64,000 bases of DNA from positions 3,469,092-3,533,091 of the forward strand of contig NZ_LT968776.1 in assembly GCF_900240975.1 (NCBI RefSeq), in the 5' to 3' direction. The DNA comes from Mycobacterium sp. 4858 (GTDB lineage Bacteria > Actinomycetota > Actinomycetes > Mycobacteriales > Mycobacteriaceae). Both the position numbers and the translations under genes were made by a program. Positions within the stretch are counted from its first letter, which is position 1. Each line of letters opens with the position of its first letter. Below, piece after piece: positions 17,664-25,519 of this stretch. The notes beneath the pieces were generated by a model, which was given only the letters and a program-made list of their open reading frames with translations, had not been told where the DNA came from and did no database searches.

Positions 17664-19250
17664 CTAGTATGCGCCGTGACTGGTGAGAACGGCCTTGACC
17701 GTCTTGGCGATGATCATGAGGTCACCCGACATTGACCAGTTGTCGACGTAGGACAGGTCCAACCGCACCGACTCTTCCCACGACAGGTCCGATCGGCCGC
17801 TCACCTGCCACAAGCCGCTGACGCCCGGCTTCACCAGCAGTCTCCGCTTGGCATCACCGTCGTAGTTTTCGACTTCTCGCTGCAACGGGGGTCGCGGCCC
17901 GACGACGCTCATGTCCCCCTTGAGCACATTGATGAATTGCGGCAGCTCATCAATGCTGAACCTGCGCAAGATGCGGCCGACCGGCGTGACCCGCGGGTCT
18001 TGACGAATCTTGAAGAGCACGCCGCCGGCGCTTTCATTGCGCCCCAGCAGGTCCTCGATTTGGTTGTCGGCCCCGACGGTCATCGTCCGGAACTTGAGCA
18101 TGGTGAAGGGCTTCCCGTCGATGCCGATCCGCTCGGACGGGTAAAAGACCGGCCCCTTACTGGTCAGCTTGATGGCGATGGCGGCCGCGATCAGAATGGG
18201 CGCCGTACCGATGAGGGCCGCCAGCGAGAACAGGAAATCAAACACTTGCTTCTGAAAGCGTTGCGTCCCTTCGTATTGCGGCTTCTCCACATGCAGTAGG
18301 GGCATGCCCGCAGTGGGCCGCAGGGTCAAGCGCGTTTCCGCGACGTCCATTACCCCGGGTGAGACCACGACATCGACGTCCGTCGTCTCCAACTGCCACA
18401 TCAACTCTCGGATCCCGCGCATCCCGAAGTGATCCGTCTGGGTGACCGCTACGGTGTCCGCGCCGCAGCTGTGGATCCCTGCCACCGCGTCGGTGACATC
18501 GCCGAGAACCGGCACTGCGCTGCCGCCGATGGTGAGGGTGTTGCCGCGCGGTGGGCCATATCCCGGAATGCAGACCCCTACCACGACGTAGCCGTCCAGC
18601 GGATTGCGGGCCAGTTCGTGTGCGAGGTGGGAAACCGCCTGCCGGTCTCCGATCGCCAACACCCTGGTCTGGCATTGGCCGTTCGCGCGCATCTGGCGAA
18701 TGTGCTTGCGCCACAGGCTGCGGCTTCCCAGCAGACCCAGGGTCCCGATTGGGAGCGCGATCGCGAGATAACCGCGGGCCAGGTCGACCTTGGCCAGCAG
18801 CGTCGCCATCGCGATTATCCCGAACGTCCAGAACGACGCGCTGCCGATCCGCCGATACTCGTCGATTCCGGCGCCGATGACTCGAGGCGAGCGCGTTTGA
18901 AATATCGCCAGCGACGACAGCCAGAGCGCCGCGAACAGAATTGACAACAGCGTCATCACGACGTCGGAGTAACCTGAGGTGTTGGCGATTTCGCCGAATC
19001 GGACGTACTGCGCGAGCATTACCGACGCGCACACGATCACCGTGTCGCTGAAGCGCAGACGGTGCGAATACTGGTGTTGCCAGCGTCGGATGTCGTGACC
19101 ACCAGCCGAGGGCGCCGCGGCGGTGGGCACCGGCGACGCGTTGGCCAGGTGGCGGGGCAACGACGTCATGTCTTCCGGTGTTCGCTCAGCGGGACCTGGC
19201 TCGGCGTGCACGGTTTCCACCGTTTCCTGGGTCATCAACGGGTTAGACAT
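17664..19250 (-). CDS. Exopolysaccharide polyprenyl-phosphate sugar-phosphotransferase (WbaP/CpsE-type)
   Basis: 528 aa from ATG at 19248-19250. N-terminal membrane segments (FSDTVIVCASVMLAQYVRFG onward) precede a Rossmann-like CoA_binding_3 domain (RVLAIGDRQAVSHLAHEL). The C-terminal catalytic Bac_transf domain is typical: KQVFDFLFSLAALIG, then PVFYPSERIGIDGKPFTMLKFRTM, DPRVTPVGRILRRFSIDELPQ, GDMSVVGPRPP and KPGVSGLWQVSGRSDL. Such enzymes load the first sugar phosphate on undecaprenyl/decaprenyl phosphate and start exopolysaccharide or glycan repeat-unit assembly at the cytoplasmic membrane. Its start overlaps the end of the upstream epimerase gene by 16 bases. No flippase or polymerase gene is adjacent. 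Confidence 0.92.
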   Translation of the reverse strand: MSNPLMTQETVETVHAEPGPAERTPEDMTSLPRHLANASPVPTAAAPSAGGHDIRRWQHQYSHRLRFSDTVIVCASVMLAQYVRFGEIANTSGYSDVVMTLLSILFAALWLSSLAIFQTRSPRVIGAGIDEYRRIGSASFWTFGIIAMATLLAKVDLARGYLAIALPIGTLGLLGSRSLWRKHIRQMRANGQCQTRVLAIGDRQAVSHLAHELARNPLDGYVVVGVCIPGYGPPRGNTLTIGGSAVPVLGDVTDAVAGIHSCGADTVAVTQTDHFGMRGIRELMWQLETTDVDVVVSPGVMDVAETRLTLRPTAGMPLLHVEKPQYEGTQRFQKQVFDFLFSLAALIGTAPILIAAAIAIKLTSKGPVFYPSERIGIDGKPFTMLKFRTMTVGADNQIEDLLGRNESAGGVLFKIRQDPRVTPVGRILRRFSIDELPQFINVLKGDMSVVGPRPPLQREVENYDGDAKRRLLVKPGVSGLWQVSGRSDLSWEESVRLDLSYVDNWSMSGDLMIIAKTVKAVLTSHGAY

Positions 19251-19807
19251 GACGCCGCACTTTCGATCGGGGCGAGGCTCGCCGTTCGGGAGGGCCAACT
19301 GGCGTCCCGCTCGGAAATGACCGTGACCGGCAGCGGCCACACGATCCCGAATTCGGGTTCGCTCCAATGGAATCCATGCTCGTCGGACGGAGCATGTTGA
19401 CCGCCGACCTGATAGCTGACTTCGGTGTTATCGAGCAGGGTTTGGAAGCCGTGTGCGACAAATGGCGGCAAGAACAGCGCCCGGTGGTTGTCCGCGCTCA
19501 ACTCGACCATGACGTGCTCGGCGTAGGTCTGTGACCCGGGGCGGATGTCGACCGCAACCGCGACGATGGCACCGCGGGTGCAGCGGACCAACTGGGTTTG
19601 GGCGTATGGCGGCACCTGATGGTGCAGGCCCCGCACCGTGCCGCGGGTGTAATTGAAAAAGATGTTGGTCTGGGTGACGTCGAAAGCCAGCCCGCGACTG
19701 GCGAATTCCTCGGCGCAAAAAGAACGGGAAGAGAAGCCGCGATGGTCGCGGTGCGGTTCGACGTCAATGATCGTCACGCCGGCGACCTGGGTGGGCGTGT
19801 ACTTCAT
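19235..19807 (-). CDS. RmlC-like cupin sugar epimerase
   Basis: 190 aa with a good ribosome binding site (GGAAGGAG). The dTDP-4-dehydrorhamnose 3,5-epimerase-type cupin is recognised by DHRGFSSRSF, GTVRGLHHQ (with the catalytic His), VDIRPGSQTY and PPFVAHGFQTL. Compared with canonical RmlC as I remember it, the Lys in AQGKLVR is Gln here (AQTQLVR) and the Tyr in the DYYAP loop is replaced (GQHAP), so it may be a single-position epimerase or isomerase acting on another nucleotide sugar. It overlaps the sugar-phosphotransferase gene, suggesting it supplies that pathway. Confidence 0.86.
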   Translation of the reverse strand: MKYTPTQVAGVTIIDVEPHRDHRGFSSRSFCAEEFASRGLAFDVTQTNIFFNYTRGTVRGLHHQVPPYAQTQLVRCTRGAIVAVAVDIRPGSQTYAEHVMVELSADNHRALFLPPFVAHGFQTLLDNTEVSYQVGGQHAPSDEHGFHWSEPEFGIVWPLPVTVISERDASWPSRTASLAPIESAASCLTR

Positions 19808-19856
19808 GTGCCGCTCCTTCCGTAACCGGTAGTCGTGGGTCGGTGCATGTGCCGTC

Positions 19857-21074
19857 CTACGCGTATCCGCCGGACGGCGGGCGCGTCATCACGGTCGGAA
19901 TGACCCCGTACCGCGGCCCGAGGTTTTTGCCCGACGCGGCCGCCAGGCGCGGGAGGGAGCCCATGATGCTGGGTGGCACATTGTTGGCGCCGGCGAGGCT
20001 GATCGTCGGCAATGCGGAGGCGGCGCTCTGGGCGGCCGGGATCACGCTGGTCCAACTGGCCGGCACTGCCAGCGGGCCCAGCGAGGCGGCGCTGCCCAGG
20101 CTGCCGATGACACCCGATCCCAGTGATCCGAGCGACCCGAGCGCACCCGCGCCCGTGCTCGCCGCGCTCGCCGCAGTCGACGCCGCGGTGCCCGCGGCCG
20201 CCATCGCCCCGCTCGCCAAACCCTGCGCGGTCTGCGCCATGCCGAGGATGGAGGACATCCCGTACAGCGGGGTCGCTGCGGCCATCAAGTAGCTGGGAAC
20301 GGAGCTGGGGATGCTGGACGCGAGGGCCGACATCAGCGACGAACTGGCCGAATTGGTCGCCGTGCCTGCCGCGCTGCCGGCACCGGCACCCGCGTCGGTC
20401 AGCGTGACGGTCCCGGCGGTCATCGGTGACGAAAGCCCTTGCAGGGTGCTGGGCACCGTCGACATCACGTTCGAGAGCGACGTATGCGTCGCCGTCAACG
20501 TTTCGGCCTGGGCGACCGCGCTGCTCTGGCTGGCGACGCCCGCCGGGTTGGTGACGTCGGGCGGTGGGTTGAACGGCGTGAGCTCGCAAGCGACCGCCGA
20601 GCCCGCGGCGTACTCGTACATGGCCGCGGCGTCCTGTGCCCACATCTCGCCGTATTCGGCCTCGGTGGCCGCGATCGCCGCCGCGTTCTGGCCGAAGAAG
20701 TTGGTGGCGATCAGCGTCGCGAGCTGCACCCGGTTGGCGGCGACGGCCGGCGGGGGAACGGTCATCGCGAAGGCGGCTTCATACACCTCGACGGCGAGCC
20801 TGGCTTGGCCGGCCGTCTCCGCCGCCCGCGCCGCCGCCCCGGCCATCCATGCCATGTAGGGGGCGAAGGCGGACGCCATGGCCAATGACGACGGGCCCAT
20901 CCAGCGCCCGGTCGTCAGGCCCGCGATCACTGACCGGTAACAACTTGCGGCGGCATGCAATTCGGCTGCGAGGCTGTCCCACGCCACGGCCGCAGCCACC
21001 AGTGAAACCGGCCCGGGACCGGCATACATCCGCGCGGAGTTGAACTCCGGCGGGAAGGCACCGAAATCGATCAC
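19857..21074 (-). CDS. PPE family protein, SVP subgroup
   Basis: 405 aa from GTG at 21072-21074. The N-terminal PPE domain starts IDFGAFPPEFNSARMYAGPG and contains the WxG-type hairpin (GLTTGRWMGPSS) and the Tyr-rich helix (EYGEMWAQDAAAMYEYAAGS). The C-terminal region is low-complexity Ala/Ser/Gly with the SVP-like motif GPLAVPASWTSV. PPE proteins are exported by ESX systems, usually with a PE partner; no PE gene lies next to it. Directly upstream, with one base between stop and start, is a 40-codon ORF, so translation may be coupled. Confidence 0.93.
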   Translation of the reverse strand: MIDFGAFPPEFNSARMYAGPGPVSLVAAAVAWDSLAAELHAAASCYRSVIAGLTTGRWMGPSSLAMASAFAPYMAWMAGAAARAAETAGQARLAVEVYEAAFAMTVPPPAVAANRVQLATLIATNFFGQNAAAIAATEAEYGEMWAQDAAAMYEYAAGSAVACELTPFNPPPDVTNPAGVASQSSAVAQAETLTATHTSLSNVMSTVPSTLQGLSSPMTAGTVTLTDAGAGAGSAAGTATNSASSSLMSALASSIPSSVPSYLMAAATPLYGMSSILGMAQTAQGLASGAMAAAGTAASTAASAASTGAGALGSLGSLGSGVIGSLGSAASLGPLAVPASWTSVIPAAQSAASALPTISLAGANNVPPSIMGSLPRLAAASGKNLGPRYGVIPTVMTRPPSGGYA

Positions 21075-21075
21075 G

Positions 21076-21198
21076 TCAGACCCCGGCCTTGTCGGCGGCG
21101 CGGATCGCGCCGCCCGAACGTCCGCGAGCAGGGGAGGAGGCGTTGGCGGTCACCGCGACCGCGACGTACTCCGCTGCAGGTAACTGGCGATCTGACAT
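21076..21198 (-). CDS. Small ORF (40 aa) coupled to the PPE gene
   Basis: ATG at 21196-21198, stop TGA at 21076-21078, followed after one base by the GTG of the PPE gene. From about codon 10 the third positions are almost all G or C, as in real genes here. The peptide begins MSDRQLPAAEYVAVAV and ends in a basic/Ala-rich tail; it does not look like a PE protein or any family I know. No Shine-Dalgarno sequence precedes the ATG, and the palindrome at 21196-21210 ends exactly at the start codon. It could be a leaderless small protein or a leader peptide controlling PPE translation. Confidence 0.45.
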   Translation of the reverse strand: MSDRQLPAAEYVAVAVTANASSPARGRSGGAIRAADKAGV

Positions 21199-21210
21199 AC
21201 TAAAAGTATG
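21196..21210. promoter_or_regulatory. Perfect palindrome, candidate TetR-type operator (site 1)
   Basis: CATACT-AAA-AGTATG: 6-base arms with a 3-base centre. It covers the start codon of the 40-codon ORF on the minus strand. A near copy (CATACT-AAT-AGTCTG) occurs at 21455-21469. Both lie in an AT-rich gap between a PPE gene and two TetR-type regulator genes. Confidence 0.5.
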
Positions 21211-21781
21211 GCTTGCTTCCGTTCTGCTTGCGAAGAGTATTTGGGCTGCGCCCCGGAAGGCACTTGGTCCCTTCCTTGCTGTTCCACCTGCTGACGCCGC
21301 CAGCCAGCGTGGCCTTGTGGTCACGACCGGCATGTGCTTCTCCTAACGCCGCTAGAGGTGGCCGTTATCGGGTGTATGGGCTGCTCAGACGCCCGGATGC
21401 AGGATCCGTGCAGTCCCGGCATACAAACTGACAATCTGATAATAGCTTAGAAAGCATACTAATAGTCTGTAAAGATCCTGTGATATGCACTACAGGTATT
21501 TACGGGAGCGTCAAGGCAGCGCGTCCGGCTGCTAATCTCGGACTTGGCCCAAGAACTGCCCGGGGGTGGCCGGTCGGTGTCGTTTCAGACCGTCTGAGAA
21601 CCGAGGTGTGTGCCCTGCTCAACAACCTGATGGCGAACGACCAGGCCCGGGTCGCCACCCCCGGCAAGATCGCTCGCGACAGCCACGGCGCCGTCGTAGC
21701 GCCCGCCAGCACTGCCGCGTTCGACTCCCCGCGCCAGGGTCACGGCCTTCTGGCCGAACGAGAGCTAAGCCGGCACGTCCG
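21199..21781. other. AT-rich divergent control region between PPE and TetR genes
   Basis: About 580 bases with much lower GC than its surroundings, especially 21420-21500. It contains the two palindromes listed separately. A weak candidate frame, 21480-21785 (+), ends in an ATGA overlap with the TetR gene and has GC-rich third positions in its second half; I list it separately at low confidence. The AT content suggests promoters for both directions. Confidence 0.5.
21455..21469. promoter_or_regulatory. Imperfect palindrome, candidate TetR-type operator (site 2)
   Basis: CATACT-AAT-AGTCTG; 12 of 15 bases agree with site 1 at 21196-21210 and the centre spacing is the same. It lies upstream of both the minus-strand PPE unit and the plus-strand TetR gene. 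Confidence 0.4.
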
Positions 21782-21785
21782 ATGA
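21480..21785 (+). CDS. Possible small protein upstream of the TetR gene
   Basis: 101 codons from a GTG. The last 60 codons have strong G/C third-position bias (LRTEVCALLNNLMANDQARV onward) and the stop overlaps the TetR start as ATGA, a pattern typical of coupled genes. The first 35 codons look non-coding, so the real start may be internal (GTG near 21606). No family recognised. It could also be a decayed remnant. Confidence 0.25.
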   Translation: MICTTGIYGSVKAARPAANLGLGPRTARGWPVGVVSDRLRTEVCALLNNLMANDQARVATPGKIARDSHGAVVAPASTAAFDSPRQGHGLLAERELSRHVR

Positions 21786-22459
21786 CGACCCATTCAAGCG
21801 ACGGGCGCGCCGACGCGACGCGGCGACAGATTCTGCGGGCCGCCTCGCATCAGTTCGCGCGCCGGCCGTACCACGACGTCGGTCTCGATGACATTCTCGC
21901 CGAGGCGCAGCTGACCAAAGGCGCGATGTACTTTCACTTCAAGTCGAAACACGCCCTTGCGGCGGAACTCATCGACAAGCAGATCGCCGCGGCCACCGTC
22001 GCGGTGGGAGAGTTGATGACCAGGGGCCTTTCCGGTCTGGAAACCCTCATCGACTTCTCGTATCTCATCGCCGTCCAGGACATCAAGACCGATCTGGTCC
22101 GGGCCGGACTGAATCTGATCGAGTCGGTCGGGTCGTCGGAGGGGCTGCAGGACACGTTGATGAACGGCTGGGTGAACGCCCTGTCCGACGTGGCCCAGCA
22201 GGCCATTGACGAGGGCGACATCGACGGCCAATGCGATCCCCACGACGTGGGACGACTGATGGTGTCCCTGCACATGGGGCTGCGCAAGACCAGCAATCTC
22301 GACGACCCGGAAAGATTCCTGCTCGACCTGGAGAGGTGCTGGATGCTCATCCTGGGCGGAATCCTGCAACCGGACCGGGCCGATTACTTCCGCCAATTCC
22401 TAAGGCGGCGTGCGGCGCTCGCCGTCAGCGCCGGTTCGACCGGGGAAGATTCGCGGTAA
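21782..22459 (+). CDS. TetR-family regulator, gamma-butyrolactone-receptor-like (1)
   Basis: 225 aa. N-terminal helix-turn-helix: TRRQILRAASHQFARRPYHD, then GLDDILAEAQLTKGAMYFHFKSKHALA, the form seen in ArpA/ScbR-like TetR proteins. The C-terminal ligand domain contains DIKTDLVRAGLNLIESVGSS and HMGLRKTSNLDDPERFL. It lies head-to-tail with a second, related regulator and divergent from the PPE unit, with candidate palindromic operators in between. Autoregulation and control of the PPE unit are inferred from position. The ligand is unknown; mycobacteria are not known to make classical gamma-butyrolactones. Confidence 0.85.
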   Translation: MTTHSSDGRADATRRQILRAASHQFARRPYHDVGLDDILAEAQLTKGAMYFHFKSKHALAAELIDKQIAAATVAVGELMTRGLSGLETLIDFSYLIAVQDIKTDLVRAGLNLIESVGSSEGLQDTLMNGWVNALSDVAQQAIDEGDIDGQCDPHDVGRLMVSLHMGLRKTSNLDDPERFLLDLERCWMLILGGILQPDRADYFRQFLRRRAALAVSAGSTGEDSR

Positions 22460-22587
22460 CCGAAGCGGGCTGGCCACACGGCCCGCCCGCCGTCGCACCG
22501 GCTGCTAACCTTGGACGTCTTGGCGGGCGATGTGAGGCCAGACCTGGGGCTCCGCGCATCCGACGCGACTCCGGAGGTGCAGACACA

Positions 22588-23298
22588 GTGGCGCGCCAGA
22601 TCCGATCCGAGGCCACTCGGCGCAAGATCCTCGATGCCGCGATCGAAGTGTTCGGCGAAGTCGGATATGCCGCCGCCGGGTGGGGCGCGATCATCGAACG
22701 CACGGGGATGACCAAGGGCGCCCTCTATCATCACTTCGATTCCAAGGAATCGTTGGCATCGGACATCCTCAAGGAGGGCTCCGACACTCTTCTCACCGCC
22801 TTCCGCAACGTATGCGGGTCGTCGTCGCCGGGACTGGAGAACCTGCTGCACGGGGCCTTCACCATCGTCGAAGTGCTGAACTCGGACAAGATGGTTCGCA
22901 CGGCCGAGCAATTGGCCTCTGCCCTAAGCGGATTGAACGAGGCCGCCGCGAGCTTCTATGCGGACCTCTCGGCGATGGTCGAAGAACAGGCCCGGCGCGC
23001 GATCGGCGAGGGGGACCTTCGCAAGGACGTCGATCCCGAAGTGCTCTCCGAGTTCCTCGTCGGAGCCATGTTCGGAACGCGGTTGGTATTCAATGCGACA
23101 GCTCGCCACGACGCGCACCGCACCCTCCCCGGTGACATCGCCGGGCGCCTGCGTCAGATCCTGGAACTGCTGCTGCCCGGCACCGTCACGGAGGCTTCGC
23201 TTCCCTATTTCCGGCAATACCTCAGTCGCGAAGTGATGCGCCATGGCTCCGTTGCCCTGCCTCGTGCAGACGCCGACACCGAGCCCCTGATCGGGTAG
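22588..23298 (+). CDS. TetR-family regulator, gamma-butyrolactone-receptor-like (2)
   Basis: 236 aa from GTG at 22588, preceded by GGAGG. The DNA-binding part reads ATRRKILDAAIEVFGEVGYA and IIERTGMTKGALYHHFDSKESLA. The C-terminal domain includes NLLHGAFTIVEVLNSDKMVR and EQARRAIGEGDLRKDVDPEV, laid out as in the first regulator (EGDIDGQCDPHDVG), so the two are paralogues. Tandem receptor/pseudo-receptor pairs are known in streptomycetes; whether that division of labour applies here is unknown. Confidence 0.84.
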   Translation: MARQIRSEATRRKILDAAIEVFGEVGYAAAGWGAIIERTGMTKGALYHHFDSKESLASDILKEGSDTLLTAFRNVCGSSSPGLENLLHGAFTIVEVLNSDKMVRTAEQLASALSGLNEAAASFYADLSAMVEEQARRAIGEGDLRKDVDPEVLSEFLVGAMFGTRLVFNATARHDAHRTLPGDIAGRLRQILELLLPGTVTEASLPYFRQYLSREVMRHGSVALPRADADTEPLIG

Positions 23299-23439
23299 AC
23301 CGCTTTCCCCACCGAAGTTCAGGACGGTTGTGCCGCACTCTGTTTCGCGGTTGTCCGCGCCCGCGGCATCCGCCGGGCGTTGTTGTCCGCCACGCCGGGA
23401 TTCGCCGATCGGCGCTGCGACCCGCCGGCCCTGCCGCGG

Positions 23440-23859
23440 CTAGCGGTCTTCCTTCCACAACTGCTCGGTCAGGTCCTGGAAGGCCGCGAGGACGAACTGA
23501 TCGTCGGCCCGCATCGCCGCCGACTTGCTCATCAGGGCGCGCACCACCGAGCCGTCCTTGTGCTCCAACTCGACGACCATGTTGGCCAGCGAATGAACGA
23601 CCGATAACAACGATTCCGAGTCCGGCGCGTGATGGAAGATCTGGTGGAACCGGAGCGACAAGACCTCCTCCGGCTCGTAACCCATCATCTCGGCGAACGC
23701 GGCGTTGGCGAACAGGATGCGGCCGTCGTTCTCGATGGCCAGCACGGGGATCGGGATCCGCTCTAGCACAACCAATGCCGGCAACTGCTTCAAGGCCGTC
23801 ATCGGCGAGTCAGCGTGCTGCCGATTGCGTCGTCGCTCCACCGGCCGATTATGGCGCAT
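23440..23859 (-). CDS. Single PAS-domain protein
   Basis: 139 aa. A stand-alone PAS fold: IPIPVLAIENDGRILFANAAFAEMMGYEPEEVLSLRFHQIF, followed by ELEHKDGSVVRALMSKSAAM and FQDLTEQLWKEDR, ending without an output domain. Such small PAS proteins act as ligand or partner-binding sensors. The upstream ATG (23859) has TATAGCCT-like sequence just before it, compatible with a leaderless transcript; an alternative ATG at 23800-23802 would give 120 aa. It lies between the TetR pair and metG. Partner unknown; the island's GGDEF-EAL enzyme is a possible but unsupported one. Confidence 0.8.
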   Translation of the reverse strand: MRHNRPVERRRNRQHADSPMTALKQLPALVVLERIPIPVLAIENDGRILFANAAFAEMMGYEPEEVLSLRFHQIFHHAPDSESLLSVVHSLANMVVELEHKDGSVVRALMSKSAAMRADDQFVLAAFQDLTEQLWKEDR

Positions 23860-23949
23860 AACATAGGCTATACACGAGGCCTTTGGGCAGATGCGGATGC
23901 GCCGGTCCGCGCGCCACCTCTTTTCCGGCCACCACGTTTCGGTGTCCGC

Positions 23950-25500
23950 TCACCCGCCTTCGGGAAGCTGGTAACGGGGGAACACGCCTGTGGGCGGCGG
24001 CAGTTTCGTGCCCGGGGCCAGGCGCGCGCCGACGGCGTCGAACGCCCGCCGGTCCGCCGGCTGCCCGAGTAGGTCGAGCAGCTTGCCGGCGGAGTCGGGC
24101 ATCACCGGCTGGACGAGCAGAGCCGCGATGCGGACCGCCTCGCAGGTGGTGTACAGCACGGTCCGGAACCGGAGTTGATCCGCCTCGGACTCGCTCTTGC
24201 GCAACACCCACGGCTGCTGGGCCGAGAAGTATTTGTTGGCCTCGCCGAGCATCAGCCAGATCGCCTCCAACGCCAGATGCATGGCCTGCCCGTCGAAGCT
24301 GGCGCGCACCCGCTCCAGCAACCCGTCGGCGGTTGCCAGCAGGTCCGCGTCCGCGGCGGTCAGCTCGCCCGGTTCGGGGACGACCCCACCGAGGTTCTTG
24401 GCCACCATGGACAACGACCGCTGGGCCAGGTTGCCGAGCTCGTTGGCCAGGTCGGAGTTGATCCGGGTGACGATCGCGTCTTCGGTGTAGCTGCCGTCCT
24501 GACCGAACGGCACCTCCCGCAACAGGAAGTAGCGGAGCTGGTCCACGCCGAAAGTGTCGATAAGGGCGACCGGGTCGACGATGTTGCCCACCGACTTGCT
24601 CATCTTCTGGCCGCGGTTGAGGAGAAAGCCGTGCGCGAAAACCCGGCGCGGCAATTCGATCCCGGCTGACATCAGAAATGCCGGCCAGTACACCGTGTGG
24701 AACCGGATGATGTCCTTGCCGATCATGTGCAAGTCCGCCGGCCAGTAACGGCGGAACAGCTCGGATTCGGTGTCCGGATAGCCGACGCCGGTCAGGTAAT
24801 TGGTCAGTGCGTCGACCCAGACGTACATGACGTGATCGGGATGTTCGGGCACCTTCACCCCCCAGTCGAAGGAGGTGCGCGAGATCGACAGGTCCCGCAG
24901 CCCGCCGGAGACGAAGCTGACGACTTCGTTGCGGCGCGCCTCGGGCCCGATGAAATCGGGGTTGGCGTCGTAGTGGGCCAGCAGCTTGTCGGCATACGCC
25001 GACAGCCGGAAGAAATAGGTCTGCTCCTCGGTCCACGTCACCGGGGTGCCGGTTTCGACGGCGATCCGGGTGCCGTCGACGATCGCGGTCTCGGATTCGA
25101 CGAAGAACCGCTCGTCGCGCACCGAATACCAGCCCGAGTAGGTGTCCAGGTAAATGTCCCCGGCGGCCTGCATCCGCCGCCAGATCGCCTTGGAGGCCTC
25201 GTGGTGGTCCGGGTCGGTGGTGCGGATGAACCGGTCGAACGAGATGTTCAGCCGCTCCTGCAGGCGCTGGAACGCGTCGGAGTTGCGCCGCGCCAGCTCC
25301 GCGGTGGGAATGCCCTCGGCCGCGGCCGTCTCGACCATCTTGAGGCCATGCTCGTCGGTCCCGGTCAGGAATCGCACGTCGAACCCGTCCAGCCGCTTGA
25401 ACCGGGCGATGGCGTCGGTGGCGATGTACTCGTAGGCATGCCCGACGTGCGGATCACCGTTGGGGTACGTGATCGCCGTGGTGACGTAGTAGGGCCTCAT
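23950..25500 (-). CDS. metG: Methionyl-tRNA synthetase
   Basis: 516 aa class I aminoacyl-tRNA synthetase. The ATP-binding HIGH motif appears as PHVGHAYEY near the N-terminus and KMSKS in LLNRGQKMSKSVGN. The Met pocket and anticodon-binding helical domain follow (ALEAIWLMLGEANKYFSAQQPW). The zinc-knuckle cysteines of the MetG1 type are absent, placing it in the shorter Zn-less group usual for mycobacteria (MetS/Rv1007c). It lacks the C-terminal dimerisation domain. Divergent from tatD, 19 bases apart. Confidence 0.96.
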   Translation of the reverse strand: MRPYYVTTAITYPNGDPHVGHAYEYIATDAIARFKRLDGFDVRFLTGTDEHGLKMVETAAAEGIPTAELARRNSDAFQRLQERLNISFDRFIRTTDPDHHEASKAIWRRMQAAGDIYLDTYSGWYSVRDERFFVESETAIVDGTRIAVETGTPVTWTEEQTYFFRLSAYADKLLAHYDANPDFIGPEARRNEVVSFVSGGLRDLSISRTSFDWGVKVPEHPDHVMYVWVDALTNYLTGVGYPDTESELFRRYWPADLHMIGKDIIRFHTVYWPAFLMSAGIELPRRVFAHGFLLNRGQKMSKSVGNIVDPVALIDTFGVDQLRYFLLREVPFGQDGSYTEDAIVTRINSDLANELGNLAQRSLSMVAKNLGGVVPEPGELTAADADLLATADGLLERVRASFDGQAMHLALEAIWLMLGEANKYFSAQQPWVLRKSESEADQLRFRTVLYTTCEAVRIAALLVQPVMPDSAGKLLDLLGQPADRRAFDAVGARLAPGTKLPPPTGVFPRYQLPEGG

Positions 25501-25519
25501 CGAGAGTCCACCCTATTGT

